44,924 nt of DNA from an uncultured Myxococcales bacterium. GTDB lineage: Bacteria; Myxococcota_A; Polyangia; Palsa-1104; JAEUJZ01. Both the position numbers and the translations under genes were made by a program. Numbering within the stretch: the stretch's first letter is position 1; each line of letters begins with the position of its first letter. The stretch spans positions 1 to 44,924 of the forward strand of contig CALMML010000099.1 of assembly GCA_937868485.1 (NCBI GenBank). The letters run 5' to 3'. The notes under the pieces are model-generated. The model saw only the letters and a list, made by a program, of their open reading frames with translations. It made no database searches and was not told the DNA's origin. Below, piece after piece: positions 25,143 to 33,784 of the stretch.

Positions 25143-27581
25143 ATGACGTTCCTTGATCGGTCTGGCCGTCGCCCGTGGGCAAGACTGCCGCTTGCAACCG
25201 CCTTGTCAGCGCTGGCCTTGGCTGCCGCTACCGACGCCGAGGCGGACCCCAGGCTCCGCTACCAGATCGACCAGCGCGGCGACATGCTCCTGATTGGCAA
25301 CACGATCGGCTTCGACTGTCGTCCCGGAATTCCTCGACCCATCGTCGGGAACGTCGATTTGGCCAACTGCGGTACCAACATCGAAGACTCGTCGGCAGAT
25401 GTGTGGTGGCGCGACGAAGCAGAGACGGGCAGCGCGACGGCCAGTGTCTCGGTGAAGCCGCCCGAGGCTCGATCAACGGCATTTTTGAAGCTTCCCGACG
25501 GAGCCAAGGTCACGTACGCGCGGCTGTACTGGGCTGGATCGCACGAAGAGAGCAGTCCTCCCGACGGCAAAGCAGTGCTGGAGCGACCCGGTCAGCCCCC
25601 CATGATGATCGTCGCGGGCACGGCGGACACCGATCGCAGCTACACCGGCGGCAAGAGCTATCAGTCGTCGGCGGATGTGACCGGATTTTTGCAGCAGCAC
25701 GGATCGGGCGCATATCGGGTGACGGGCGTGCCTCGGATGCAGGCGGTCAACACCAACTCCGATGTGAACTACGCGGTCTGGTCGCTGGTGGTCTTCTATC
25801 AAAAAGATGGAATGCCGATTCGCAACCTGACGCTGTGGGACGGTCTGACCGGCGTGATCGGCGGTACGAAAGCGAGCGTCAACCTGGCGGGATTTCGGGT
25901 GCCGGTTGGAGTCAAAGTCGAAGCCAAGCTGGGGCTGATTGCCTACGAAGGTGATCACGACTACGACGGGGACTCGCTGACGTTTAATGGGACGCGGCTT
26001 GTCGACGGAACAACGGGCTCGGACAACAACTTCTTTAACAGCAGCCGCACGTATCTGGGTCAGGTTCAGACGCAGCCGGGAGACTTGCCGCAGATGAGCG
26101 GTGAGCCGGGCAGCATGGTTGGTCTGGACCTGGATGTCGTCGATATCTCGCCGTATTTGAAGGCCAACGACACGCAGGCGACGCTGTCGATTGAGTCGAC
26201 GAAAGAAGACATCGTGCTGCTCGGTGCGATGGCGACGTCGATCAACAGCACCAAGCCGGTGATCGAGACGATCCTGACCTATCCGCAGGGGACCAGCACC
26301 AAGCCGGGCGACGTGATTGAGCTGACCTCGACGACGCGCAACATCGGCGACGCACCGGGTGGCGACCTGATCATCGAGCAGAAGCTCCCGCCGGGGCTGA
26401 CCTACGTTCCTGATTCGGTGCGGATGTACGTTCCGACGGACACGGGCATAAACGGTGGCAAGACCGATAAGCCGGGCGACGATCAGGTCGAGTGGGATCC
26501 GCTGACCGGCACGCTGCGCATTCGCATTGGCAAGGGTGCGACGTCAACCAAAGGTGGAACGATCGATCCGGGCGACGCGCCAGTGATTGTGAAGTATCAG
26601 GTTCGCATCGACGATCGCGCGACGGGAGACTTGCCGATTCAGAGCACGACGACGGCGACTCCGGTGGGCGGCGTGAACTCGGGACCGATTCCGTTTCCGT
26701 CGGGAAATGGCGTGACGCCGAATGCTCCGACGATTGTGGTGGTGCCGCCGTGTGTCAGCAACGACGACTGTAGTCCTGGGGCTCCCGTCTGTGACAAAAA
26801 GAACGGCGCTCCGCACTGCACCGATGTCTGTGACAGCGACGTGGACTGCCAAGGAACGCCGGGCGGAACCGAGGTCTGCTCGACGGCGAAAAAGTGCGTT
26901 CAGTGTAGCGCGGGAACCAGCGCGGCTTGCGTCGCATCGGGCCCTGGCAACCAGTGCATCACGCCGGGCTTTTGCGGCTGCAACACCGACGCAGACTGTG
27001 GTGGTCGCACCTGCGATGTGGTGACGCACCTGTGTCCGAAGCCAGACATCGATCTATCGGTGACGGTGCAGCACGAGCCGCAAGCGCCGCGTCAGGACAC
27101 TCCGCTGGTCTACGCAGTGACGGCGAAGAACCAGAGCACCGTCGCAGACGCGGGTCCGGTGCGGGTGACGTTTGAAGTGGATCGCGGCGGTGTCGTCGAC
27201 AAGCTGAACGCTCAGCCGGGCTGGCGCTGCTCGCTGCTAGATCAGAAGGTGAGCTGCCTGCGCTATCGACCGCTTCAGCCGGGAGAGTCCGCGCAAGTGG
27301 TGACGGTGACGGTGGTTCCGAGCCCGACGGCGGTGAGCGATCCTCCGACGGTGACGATCAAAGCGACGGTGGCTTCGGATAGCTCGACCGACCCGAGCCC
27401 CGGCGACAACACGGTGATTGAGACGACAGAGCTTGGCATTTTGCGCGTCGCGGGTGGCGGTCTGGGCTGCTCGACGTCGCAGAGTGGTTCCGCGAGTGGT
27501 CTGTCGGCGCTTGCGACGGCGGCGCTGCTGTCTCTGCTCGGTGTGCTGCGGCTTCGTCGACGATCGAAGTCCAGCCACTAA
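25143..27581 (+). CDS. large DUF11-repeat surface protein with MYXO-CTERM-like anchor
   Basis: ATG 25143 follows a perfect AAGGAGG and gives 812 residues. A signal peptide spans about 10-35. A beta-rich N-terminal half follows (about 35-370). A DUF11-type conserved repeat comes next (about 370-530), seen as GDVIELTSTTRNIGDAPG and KLPPGLTYVPDSV. A Cys-rich segment follows (about 536-632, some 20 Cys in pairs such as CVSNDDC and CDSDVDC), like the Dickkopf-type Cys clusters common in myxobacterial secreted proteins. A second DUF11-like repeat spans 635-763. The tail has GLGC, a hydrophobic stretch and RLRRRSK, matching a MYXO-CTERM signal. A surface adhesin or matrix component is inference. An OmpA-family gene follows on the same strand. 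Confidence 0.87.
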   Translation: MTFLDRSGRRPWARLPLATALSALALAAATDAEADPRLRYQIDQRGDMLLIGNTIGFDCRPGIPRPIVGNVDLANCGTNIEDSSADVWWRDEAETGSATASVSVKPPEARSTAFLKLPDGAKVTYARLYWAGSHEESSPPDGKAVLERPGQPPMMIVAGTADTDRSYTGGKSYQSSADVTGFLQQHGSGAYRVTGVPRMQAVNTNSDVNYAVWSLVVFYQKDGMPIRNLTLWDGLTGVIGGTKASVNLAGFRVPVGVKVEAKLGLIAYEGDHDYDGDSLTFNGTRLVDGTTGSDNNFFNSSRTYLGQVQTQPGDLPQMSGEPGSMVGLDLDVVDISPYLKANDTQATLSIESTKEDIVLLGAMATSINSTKPVIETILTYPQGTSTKPGDVIELTSTTRNIGDAPGGDLIIEQKLPPGLTYVPDSVRMYVPTDTGINGGKTDKPGDDQVEWDPLTGTLRIRIGKGATSTKGGTIDPGDAPVIVKYQVRIDDRATGDLPIQSTTTATPVGGVNSGPIPFPSGNGVTPNAPTIVVVPPCVSNDDCSPGAPVCDKKNGAPHCTDVCDSDVDCQGTPGGTEVCSTAKKCVQCSAGTSAACVASGPGNQCITPGFCGCNTDADCGGRTCDVVTHLCPKPDIDLSVTVQHEPQAPRQDTPLVYAVTAKNQSTVADAGPVRVTFEVDRGGVVDKLNAQPGWRCSLLDQKVSCLRYRPLQPGESAQVVTVTVVPSPTAVSDPPTVTIKATVASDSSTDPSPGDNTVIETTELGILRVAGGGLGCSTSQSGSASGLSALATAALLSLLGVLRLRRRSKSSH

Positions 27582-27603
27582 CTGTCCGGCAAGAAGAACA
27601 CGG

Positions 27604-27629
27604 CGCGTCATCGGTTCGTCGGTGACGCG
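27604..27629 (+). promoter_or_regulatory. intercistronic hairpin before the OmpA-family gene
   Basis: CGCGTCA (27604-27610) and TGACGCG (27623-27629) form a 7-bp stem with a 12-nt loop, between the DUF11 gene and the next start. No T-run follows. It could be an RNA-stabilising or partly terminating element that sets the ratio of the two proteins. Confidence 0.4.
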
Positions 27630-27656
27630 GTGGCGAAAAGGATGATGGAGGCAGCT

Positions 27657-29540
27657 GTGCGACCTCTTTTGCAATGCTCGCTGTTTGCTTTTTTGGCGCT
27701 CTCGCTCGTCGCGGGGACCGATGCGCAGGCGCAGTCTCAGCCCAACGTGGGCTATCAGCTCAATCGCTACGAGCCCACTGCCGCCGGTGAGTGGTCGTTT
27801 GCGGTAGAGCATCCCTGGTATTCGTCGACGCGCCGCTTTGCGGTCGGTCTGACGCTCAACTACGCGCATCAGCCGCTGGTGCTCGGCTACAAGGACAGCT
27901 CGGGATTTACCCAGACGCAGTCGCTGGTGACGCACCAGATGATCGGGCACCTCGATGTCGCGGGCTCGTTTCTGGATCGCGTGCTGGTGACGGCGTCGCT
28001 GCCAGTGGTGATGCTCAGCCAAGGCGGGCTCATCGACAAGACGCCTGCCGAGGGAAGCTTTTCCGTCGGTGATCCTCGCATTGGTGGACTGGCGCGAATC
28101 TACGGACAGCCGGGAAAAAATACCTGGTCGGTGAGCGCTGGGCTCGATCTGTGGATTCCGCTGCGCGCGATGACCGATTCGCTTCCTTCGATCGTGAGCG
28201 ATCAGTCGGTGCGCGTGCTGCCGAAGGTCGTCTTTGCGGGCGTGTGGCGCAAGCTGATGTGGTCGGGCAGCCTCGGTGCGTTCATTCGTCCCGAAGCGCA
28301 GACCAAGCTGCCGCAGGAGTGGTCCACCATCGAAGCCGGTCGTGCCGCGTCAGAGCTTCAGCTGGGTCTGCGCGCGATGTACTTCGATCAGCAGCGTCGC
28401 TTTGCCGTCGGTCCCGAGCTGCTTTTTGCGGGCGCACTGGCGGGACGCGACAGCTTTTCGCGCTTCGGAACCAGCCTAGAGACGCTGCTCACCGGGCACT
28501 ACAACATCAAAGAGATGATTCAGGTCGGTGCGGCGCTGGGTCTGGGCTTTGTGCGTCAGCCGGGAACGCCCGATGTGCGCGGTGTGGTTCGGATTGCCTA
28601 TGCTCCGACGGCGAAGCAAGAACCGGATGGCGATGGCGACGGCATTTACGACAAGTACGATGCGTGTCCGACGGAGCGTGGTGTCGCAAGCCGCGATCCG
28701 AAGAAGCACGGATGTCCCGTCGAGCCCGATCGCGATTCAGACGGAGTTCCCGATAAGGCCGATCTCTGTCCCGATGTTCCGAAGGGTGCAGCGCCTGATC
28801 CTGATCGAATCGGTTGTCCGCTGCCTGAAAAGGTCCAGCCAGAGCCTGATCGTGACGGCGACGGAATTCCCGATCGCAATGATCAGTGTCCGTCGGAACC
28901 GCAAGGAAACTCGCCCGATCCGGCTCGACTTGGCTGCCCAGCGTCGGACAGCGATAAGGATGGAGTGCTCGATCCGGTCGATCAGTGTCTGTTCGAGCCA
29001 GCCGGCGTCAGCCCCGATCCGAACCGTCCTGGCTGCCCGCTCGCGGACAAAGATCACGATCAGATCCCGGATGCCGACGATGCATGCCCGGACAAGGCTG
29101 GTGCGCCGCATCCTGACAAAAAGCGTCACGGCTGCCCGAGCGTCGTCGAGATTCGCGGCTGCCAGCTCGTGATTTTGCAGCCGATTCAGTTCAAGCCCAA
29201 CAGCGACATCATCAATGAAAAGGTGAGCGGTAAGGTCTTGGCTGCCATCTCGGATGCGCTCAAAGCGTCGCCGAGCATCAAGCGCATGCGCATCGAGGGT
29301 CACACCGACACGCAGTGCCCGGCGAAGTTCAAAAAGACCTGCAAGTCCTATAACCAGGATCTGTCGGAACGTCGCGTCGGCAGCGTGCGCAAGTGGCTCA
29401 TCAAGAGCGGCATCGAAGAAGGTCGTCTGGAAGGCAAAGCCTACGGTCAAGAAAAGCCGATTGCGCCGAACACTCCGGCGGGCTGGGGCAAAAACCGCCG
29501 CGTCGAGTTCCATCTGCCCGACTGCGCAGGCGGAACGTAA
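27657..29540 (+). CDS. outer-membrane protein with TSP3 repeats and OmpA peptidoglycan-binding domain
   Basis: I prefer GTG 27657, which has GGAGG five bases upstream and puts a signal peptide at the very N-terminus. Upstream in-frame starts lack this. The 627-residue protein has a likely beta-barrel part (about 25-315). Thrombospondin type-3 calcium repeats follow (about 321-485), with D-x-D-x-D-G-[IV]-x-D units each ending near a CP motif. The OmpA C-terminal domain spans about 495-620, with FKPNSDIINEKV, IEGHTDT and NRRVEFHL. It should bridge the outer membrane to peptidoglycan. The order barrel, TSP3, OmpA is common in this phylum. It probably forms a unit with the preceding surface protein. 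Confidence 0.9.
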   Translation: MRPLLQCSLFAFLALSLVAGTDAQAQSQPNVGYQLNRYEPTAAGEWSFAVEHPWYSSTRRFAVGLTLNYAHQPLVLGYKDSSGFTQTQSLVTHQMIGHLDVAGSFLDRVLVTASLPVVMLSQGGLIDKTPAEGSFSVGDPRIGGLARIYGQPGKNTWSVSAGLDLWIPLRAMTDSLPSIVSDQSVRVLPKVVFAGVWRKLMWSGSLGAFIRPEAQTKLPQEWSTIEAGRAASELQLGLRAMYFDQQRRFAVGPELLFAGALAGRDSFSRFGTSLETLLTGHYNIKEMIQVGAALGLGFVRQPGTPDVRGVVRIAYAPTAKQEPDGDGDGIYDKYDACPTERGVASRDPKKHGCPVEPDRDSDGVPDKADLCPDVPKGAAPDPDRIGCPLPEKVQPEPDRDGDGIPDRNDQCPSEPQGNSPDPARLGCPASDSDKDGVLDPVDQCLFEPAGVSPDPNRPGCPLADKDHDQIPDADDACPDKAGAPHPDKKRHGCPSVVEIRGCQLVILQPIQFKPNSDIINEKVSGKVLAAISDALKASPSIKRMRIEGHTDTQCPAKFKKTCKSYNQDLSERRVGSVRKWLIKSGIEEGRLEGKAYGQEKPIAPNTPAGWGKNRRVEFHLPDCAGGT

Positions 29541-29614
29541 GCTCGCTCGCTGACCGTCCGTTCGCACCGATTCCGCGCTTTCCTTTCCACAAAAGTCCCT
29601 GATACTTGCCGGCC

Positions 29615-30829
29615 ATGCACTCGGTCCGGCGAGTCGTGGTCGTCTCCGCGCTCGGTTACTTCGTCGATATCCTCGATCTGTTCCTGTTTAACGTCGTGCG
29701 TCAGCCGAGCCTGCGCGACCTGGGTGTGCCCAGCGCCGAATCGATGCTGTGGGGCATGCGACTGCTCAACGCGCAGATGGTCGGCGTGCTGATCGGAGCG
29801 TTTGTGTGGGGAATGCTCGGCGATCGGCTCGGACGACTGCGCGCGCTGTACGGATCGATCCTGCTCTATTCGCTGGGAACGCTGGCCAACGGGCTGGTTG
29901 GTTCCGTCATGGCCTACGCTGCGTGTCGCTTTGTCTCGGGACTGGGACTTGCGGGAGAGCTGGGCGCGGCCATCACCTTGGTGAGTGAGACGCTGCCTCA
30001 AAAGCAGCGCGGACTCGGCACCACGATCGTCGCTGGCTTCGGTCTGTGCGGAGGCGTCTGCGCAGCGCTTCTGTCCGAACACCTGTCGTGGCGCGCGTGC
30101 TATCTCGTCGGAGGCTCGGCGGGACTGCTGCTGCTGATCTTGCGCGTGACCATGACCGAGCCCACGCTGTTTGTCGTCGCGACCCAGCAGCCGGTGCGGC
30201 GCGGTAGCTTGCGGCTCCTGTTTTCGTCAGCTCATCGCAGACGGCTCTTTTTCAAGCTGATGCTCGTCGGACTTCCCGTCTGGTTTATCGCGGGCATCGT
30301 GATCGCGTTTTCTCCCGAAGTGGCGACGGCGCTGGGAACCTCAGGCGTGACGGCGGCGCGGGCGGTGCTCTGTTCCTACATTGGCGTTGCCATCGGAGAC
30401 ATGCTGTGCGGGCTTTTGTCGCAGCTTCTGCGCAGTCGTCGTCGCGCGATGCTGGTCTCGCTGGGCGTTCTGGCGCTGGGACTGTGCTGGCTTCTCGCGC
30501 AGCGCAGCCTGAGCGTGACCGCGTATTACTGGGCGGCATTTGGACTCGGGCTGTCGACGGGATACTGGGCGGTGCTGGTGACGACCGCAGCGGAGCAGTT
30601 TGGCACCAACCTTCGCGCGACGGTGACGACCACGATTCCCAACTTGGTGCGCGCCGTCGTGATTCCGCTCAGCCTGCTCTATCAGCGCCTGGTTCCGTCG
30701 TGGGGAACGATTCAAACGGTGCGCTGGCTCGGGCTTGGCTGCGTCGCGCTCGCGCTGTGGGCGATCTGGACGCTGCCCGAAAGTTATCATCGCGAGCTTG
30801 CCTTTCTAGAGCAGGAACCGTCACCATAG
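29615..30829 (+). CDS. MFS transporter, metabolite:H+ symporter type
   Basis: From ATG 29615 the protein has 404 residues and about twelve hydrophobic helices. The N-terminus, ALGYFVDILDLFLFN, with Asp residues in helix 1, is typical of the sugar/metabolite-H+ symporter branch that includes shikimate and aromatic-acid transporters. The MFS signature between helices 2 and 3 reads GDRLGRLRALYG. The substrate cannot be deduced. An in-frame TTG at 29606 is a weaker start. No Shine-Dalgarno is present; GATACT (29601-29606) lies eight bases before the ATG, which fits a leaderless mRNA. An SDR gene follows after 30 nt on the same strand. Confidence 0.9.
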   Translation: MHSVRRVVVVSALGYFVDILDLFLFNVVRQPSLRDLGVPSAESMLWGMRLLNAQMVGVLIGAFVWGMLGDRLGRLRALYGSILLYSLGTLANGLVGSVMAYAACRFVSGLGLAGELGAAITLVSETLPQKQRGLGTTIVAGFGLCGGVCAALLSEHLSWRACYLVGGSAGLLLLILRVTMTEPTLFVVATQQPVRRGSLRLLFSSAHRRRLFFKLMLVGLPVWFIAGIVIAFSPEVATALGTSGVTAARAVLCSYIGVAIGDMLCGLLSQLLRSRRRAMLVSLGVLALGLCWLLAQRSLSVTAYYWAAFGLGLSTGYWAVLVTTAAEQFGTNLRATVTTTIPNLVRAVVIPLSLLYQRLVPSWGTIQTVRWLGLGCVALALWAIWTLPESYHRELAFLEQEPSP

Positions 30830-30859
30830 CGGCGAAATCACTCGGGGTTTTGAACAGCC

Positions 30860-31723
30860 ATGACCCAGCCTGCCAGCCTGCGCGACAAAGTCTGTCTGAT
30901 CACCGGCCCCACCCAAGGCATTGGCCGCGCCGCGACGCTGGCGATTGCGAAGCTGTCACCGAAGCTGGTCTTGGTCGTGCGCGATCCTGTGCGCGGCGCC
31001 GAGCTGGCCGACGAGATCCGCGCCGCTGGAAACCCAAACGTCGAACTTTTGATCGGTGACTTGTCCAAGCAAGCCGATGTGCGTCGGATCGCCTCGGAGT
31101 TTCTGGCTCGTCACGATCGACTGCATCTGCTGGTGAACAACGCGGGCGCGATTTTTATGCAGCGCCAGCTGTCTTCGGACGGACTGGAGATGACCTTCGC
31201 GCTCAATCACCTCGGCTACTTTTTGCTGACGAACCTGCTGCGCGATGTCTTGGTGAAGAGCGCTCCGGCTCGTATTGTCAACGTCGCGTCGCGTGCGCAC
31301 GTTCGCGGCACCATCGCGTTTGATGACTTGCAGGCCGAGCGCTCGTTTGGCGGCTGGTCGGCGTACAGCCAGTCCAAGCTCGCCAACATCTTGTTTACCC
31401 GCGAGCTGAGCCGCCGCTTACAAGGTACGGGCGTCACCTGCAACTGCTTACATCCCGGCGTGGTCAGCACCGGCTTTGGAAAAAACGACAGCGGCTGGAT
31501 GCGCTGGGCGGTCAAGATAGCGGCTCCGTTTTTGCGAACCCCGGAACAAGGCGCGGCCACCACCGTTTTTTTGGCCCAAAGTCCAGCCGTGGAAGGCGTC
31601 ACCGGAAAGTATTTTTCCGACTGCAAAGAGATCGAGCCATCCAAAGAAGCGCGTGATGCGGAAGTGGCCCAGCGATTGTGGGAAGTCAGCGAGCAGCTCA
31701 CCGGACTTGGCAAAGACTCTTGA
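30860..31723 (+). CDS. short-chain dehydrogenase/reductase, retinol-dehydrogenase-like
   Basis: The 287-residue protein has the classical SDR Rossmann fold. The cofactor loop TGPTQGIG spans residues 15-22, NNAG starts at 93, and the catalytic set is Ser144, Tyr169 and Lys173 (YSQSK). Arg41 and Asp42 after the second strand suggest NADP(H) preference. Similarity of layout to eukaryotic-type retinol dehydrogenases (the LHPGVVSTGF segment) is clear, but these bacterial members act on unknown carbonyl or alcohol substrates. The stop codon lies within the -35 box of the following ribosomal-protein promoter. Confidence 0.93.
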   Translation: MTQPASLRDKVCLITGPTQGIGRAATLAIAKLSPKLVLVVRDPVRGAELADEIRAAGNPNVELLIGDLSKQADVRRIASEFLARHDRLHLLVNNAGAIFMQRQLSSDGLEMTFALNHLGYFLLTNLLRDVLVKSAPARIVNVASRAHVRGTIAFDDLQAERSFGGWSAYSQSKLANILFTRELSRRLQGTGVTCNCLHPGVVSTGFGKNDSGWMRWAVKIAAPFLRTPEQGAATTVFLAQSPAVEGVTGKYFSDCKEIEPSKEARDAEVAQRLWEVSEQLTGLGKDS

Positions 31724-31747
31724 CAGCGACGTCGGGTTCAATAGACT
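31720..31747 (+). promoter_or_regulatory. sigma-70 promoter of rplU-rpmA-obg
   Basis: TTGACA (31720-31725), a 16-bp spacer and TAGACT (31742-31747) form a good housekeeping promoter. The -35 overlaps the SDR stop codon. It would give a leader of roughly 110 nt before rplU. Confidence 0.65.
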
Positions 31748-31844
31748 GCCCACTTACCGCCTTGATTTTACAGGGCTTTTTGGTGTTGGCGCCCGGTACC
31801 GCGTCGTCGCCAAAGCTCACCAACAAGCAACAGATCGCCATCTC

Positions 31845-31865
31845 GTGTAAGGAGCTGGTTTACAC
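31845..31865 (+). promoter_or_regulatory. rplU translation-initiation hairpin with Shine-Dalgarno in the loop
   Basis: GTGTAA (31845-31850) pairs perfectly with TTACAC (31860-31865) around the 9-nt loop GGAGCTGGT. The ribosome-binding GGAG is therefore in the loop, and the stem ends exactly where the rplU ATG begins (31866). Such a structure could limit or present the ribosome site. Autoregulation by a ribosomal protein is a possibility, not shown. Confidence 0.6.
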
Positions 31866-32174
31866 ATGTACGCAGTGATTGAGACCGGTGGAAAGCAGTA
31901 TCGGGTCCAAAAAGGTGACCTTGTTCGAGTCGAAAAGCTCGCCGCGACCAGCGGTGACAAGATTACCTTCCCGGTATTGCTCGTGGCTGACGGCACCAAC
32001 GTGAAGGTTGGCAAGCCGACGGTTGCTTCCGCCGAGGTCGTCGCGACCGTGCAGGGCAATGAGAAGGGCAAGAAGCTCATTGTCTTCAAGTACCGTCGCC
32101 GCAAGGGCTACCGCCGCAAGAACGGACACCGTCAGGAATACACGGCGGTTCGTATCGACGAAATCAACGGCTAG
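31866..32174 (+). CDS. rplU: 50S ribosomal protein L21
   Basis: The 102-residue protein matches L21 across its length: the N-terminal MYAVIETGGKQYRVQKGD, the central VGKPTV strand, and the C-terminal YRRRKGYRRKNGHRQ RNA-binding tail. L21 binds 23S rRNA in the large subunit. It is the first gene of the conserved rplU-rpmA-obg cluster, preceded by its own promoter and a start-codon hairpin. Confidence 0.98.
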   Translation: MYAVIETGGKQYRVQKGDLVRVEKLAATSGDKITFPVLLVADGTNVKVGKPTVASAEVVATVQGNEKGKKLIVFKYRRRKGYRRKNGHRQEYTAVRIDEING

Positions 32175-32231
32175 TGTCGGTTGCGCTGCGGTGTAAGCGT
32201 GGCGCGCGATTAGCGATTACAGGGAACTTCG

Positions 32232-32516
32232 ATGGCTCATAAAAAAGGTCAAGGCTCCAGCCGAAACGGTCGTGATTCAAACCCGAAGATGCGCGGAGTG
32301 AAGCGCTTCGACGGCGAAGTGGTCACGGCGGGTAACATCCTGGTTCGTCAGGTTGGCACTGTCTATCATCCGGGTCGCAACGTCGGCCTTGGACGTGACT
32401 ACACGCTGTTCGCGCTGATCGACGGCACGGTCAAGTTCGAGACGTGGCGCGGCAATCGCTCGCGCGTTTCGGTGCTGCCGGTTCAGAACGCCGACGGCGC
32501 TGCTTCAGCTAGCTAA
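32232..32516 (+). CDS. rpmA: 50S ribosomal protein L27
   Basis: The 94-residue protein begins [19 protein letters not shown], the classic L27 N-terminus. That tail reaches into the peptidyl-transferase centre and stabilises tRNA. There is no Firmicutes-type cleavable extension before it. The GNILVRQ and HPG loops are conserved. The gene lies 57 nt after rplU and 74 nt before obg. Confidence 0.98.
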   Translation: MAHKKGQGSSRNGRDSNPKMRGVKRFDGEVVTAGNILVRQVGTVYHPGRNVGLGRDYTLFALIDGTVKFETWRGNRSRVSVLPVQNADGAASAS

Positions 32517-32590
32517 GCGACGCTCTCCTTGGCGACTTCGGTCGCTCCTTCTATCCATTCGGCTGATCAAGCAGGCCGGATCGTAAATCC

Positions 32591-33628
32591 ATGCAATTTA
32601 TCGACGAGTGCACGATCTTTGTCCGTGGCGGAGACGGCGGCGACGGCTGTGCAGCGTTTCGTCGTGAGCCGGGCAGACCGCGCGGTGGTCCCGCTGGCGG
32701 AGATGGCGGCAACGGCGGATCGGTGATTTTGTTCGCAGATCCCCAGCGCAGCACGCTGCTCGACTTGACCTATCGCCGAGAATATCGTGCAGAGCGCGGT
32801 ATTTCCGGCCAGGGACGCGATCGATACGGTCGCAGCGGCGAAGATCTCATCGTCGAGGTTCCCGTCGGTGTCGTCGTAAAAGACAGTGAAGGAACCGTGC
32901 TGTGCGATCTCGCGGTGGCCGGTCAGCGCTTTGTCGCCGCACAAGGCGGGCACGGCGGACGCGGCAACATTCACTTCGCAACCTCAACGTGGCAAGCGCC
33001 AGAGTTTGCGGAGCCCGGCACAGCAGGCGAAGAACGGACGCTCAAGCTAGAGCTAAAGCTCTTGGCGGATGTGGGGTTGCTCGGCTATCCGAATGTCGGA
33101 AAGTCGTCTCTGATTGCGCGTGTGTCGCGGGTACGGCCCAAGATCGCCAACTATCCGTTTACGACCCTGGTGCCGAACTTGGGTGTGGTGTCGCTGCCGC
33201 TGGGCAGTCGCGTAAGCGATCGCAGCTTCGTGCTGGCGGACCTTCCGGGGCTGATCGAGGGCGCGCATCAAGGACTTGGGCTGGGGCATCGCTTCCTGCG
33301 TCACCTTCAGCGAACGCGCGTTCTGATTCATCTCATCGAGCTGTCGAGCGAGCCGGGCCGTAGTCCGCTGCGCGACTTTGATACGCTCAATGAAGAGCTG
33401 CGTCGCTTTGACCCCGAGCTGGCGCAGCGTCCGCAGGTGGTGGTGCTGACCAAGACCGATCTGACCGAGACGCGCGACGCGCTTCCCTCGCTTCAGACAG
33501 AGTTTGCCAAGCGTGGCGTCGAGCTGTGGTCCATTTCAGCAGCCACTGGCGACGGTCTGGCGCAGCTGATGGATGAAGTGTATCGACGGACCAGAGAGCA
33601 ATCTGTTCGCTCTAGCACCGCCGCATAG
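32591..33628 (+). CDS. obg: Obg family GTPase
   Basis: The 345-residue protein has the Gly-rich Obg fold (1-160, with GGDGGDGCAAFRRE and GPAGGDGGNGG) and a GTPase domain. G1 is GYPNVGKSS (from residue 165), the effector threonine lies in NYPFTTLVPNLG, and G3 is DLPGLIEGA. The G4 element reads TKTD where NKxD is usual, a mild substitution. The C-terminal OCT domain is absent, as in many proteobacterial forms. Obg (CgtA) assists 50S assembly and links ribosome status to stress responses and the cell cycle. Confidence 0.96.
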   Translation: MQFIDECTIFVRGGDGGDGCAAFRREPGRPRGGPAGGDGGNGGSVILFADPQRSTLLDLTYRREYRAERGISGQGRDRYGRSGEDLIVEVPVGVVVKDSEGTVLCDLAVAGQRFVAAQGGHGGRGNIHFATSTWQAPEFAEPGTAGEERTLKLELKLLADVGLLGYPNVGKSSLIARVSRVRPKIANYPFTTLVPNLGVVSLPLGSRVSDRSFVLADLPGLIEGAHQGLGLGHRFLRHLQRTRVLIHLIELSSEPGRSPLRDFDTLNEELRRFDPELAQRPQVVVLTKTDLTETRDALPSLQTEFAKRGVELWSISAATGDGLAQLMDEVYRRTREQSVRSSTAA

Positions 33629-33637
33629 CTTCCGGTA

Positions 33638-33651
33638 GGTCAAAAATGACC
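33638..33651. promoter_or_regulatory. 14-bp dyad in the obg-crp gap
   Basis: GGTCA-AAAA-TGACC is a perfect 5-4-5 dyad, the half-site spacing used by Crp/Fnr proteins. It lies 10 bases after the obg stop and about 130 bp before the Crp/Fnr gene. It may be an autoregulatory operator, although the half-site is not a standard CRP or FNR sequence. A weak post-obg hairpin is the alternative. Confidence 0.35.
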
Positions 33652-33784
33652 ATGCGCTGCCCGTTTGGGACCACGACCTAAGCGAGATGTGGCGCGCCTC
33701 TCTCTCGGACAGACCGTTCGGGTGGGTTGGCGTGGCACTTGCTCTGAAAAGGGCTCACTTGCTCGCTACAAGGTTGGGGAGACT

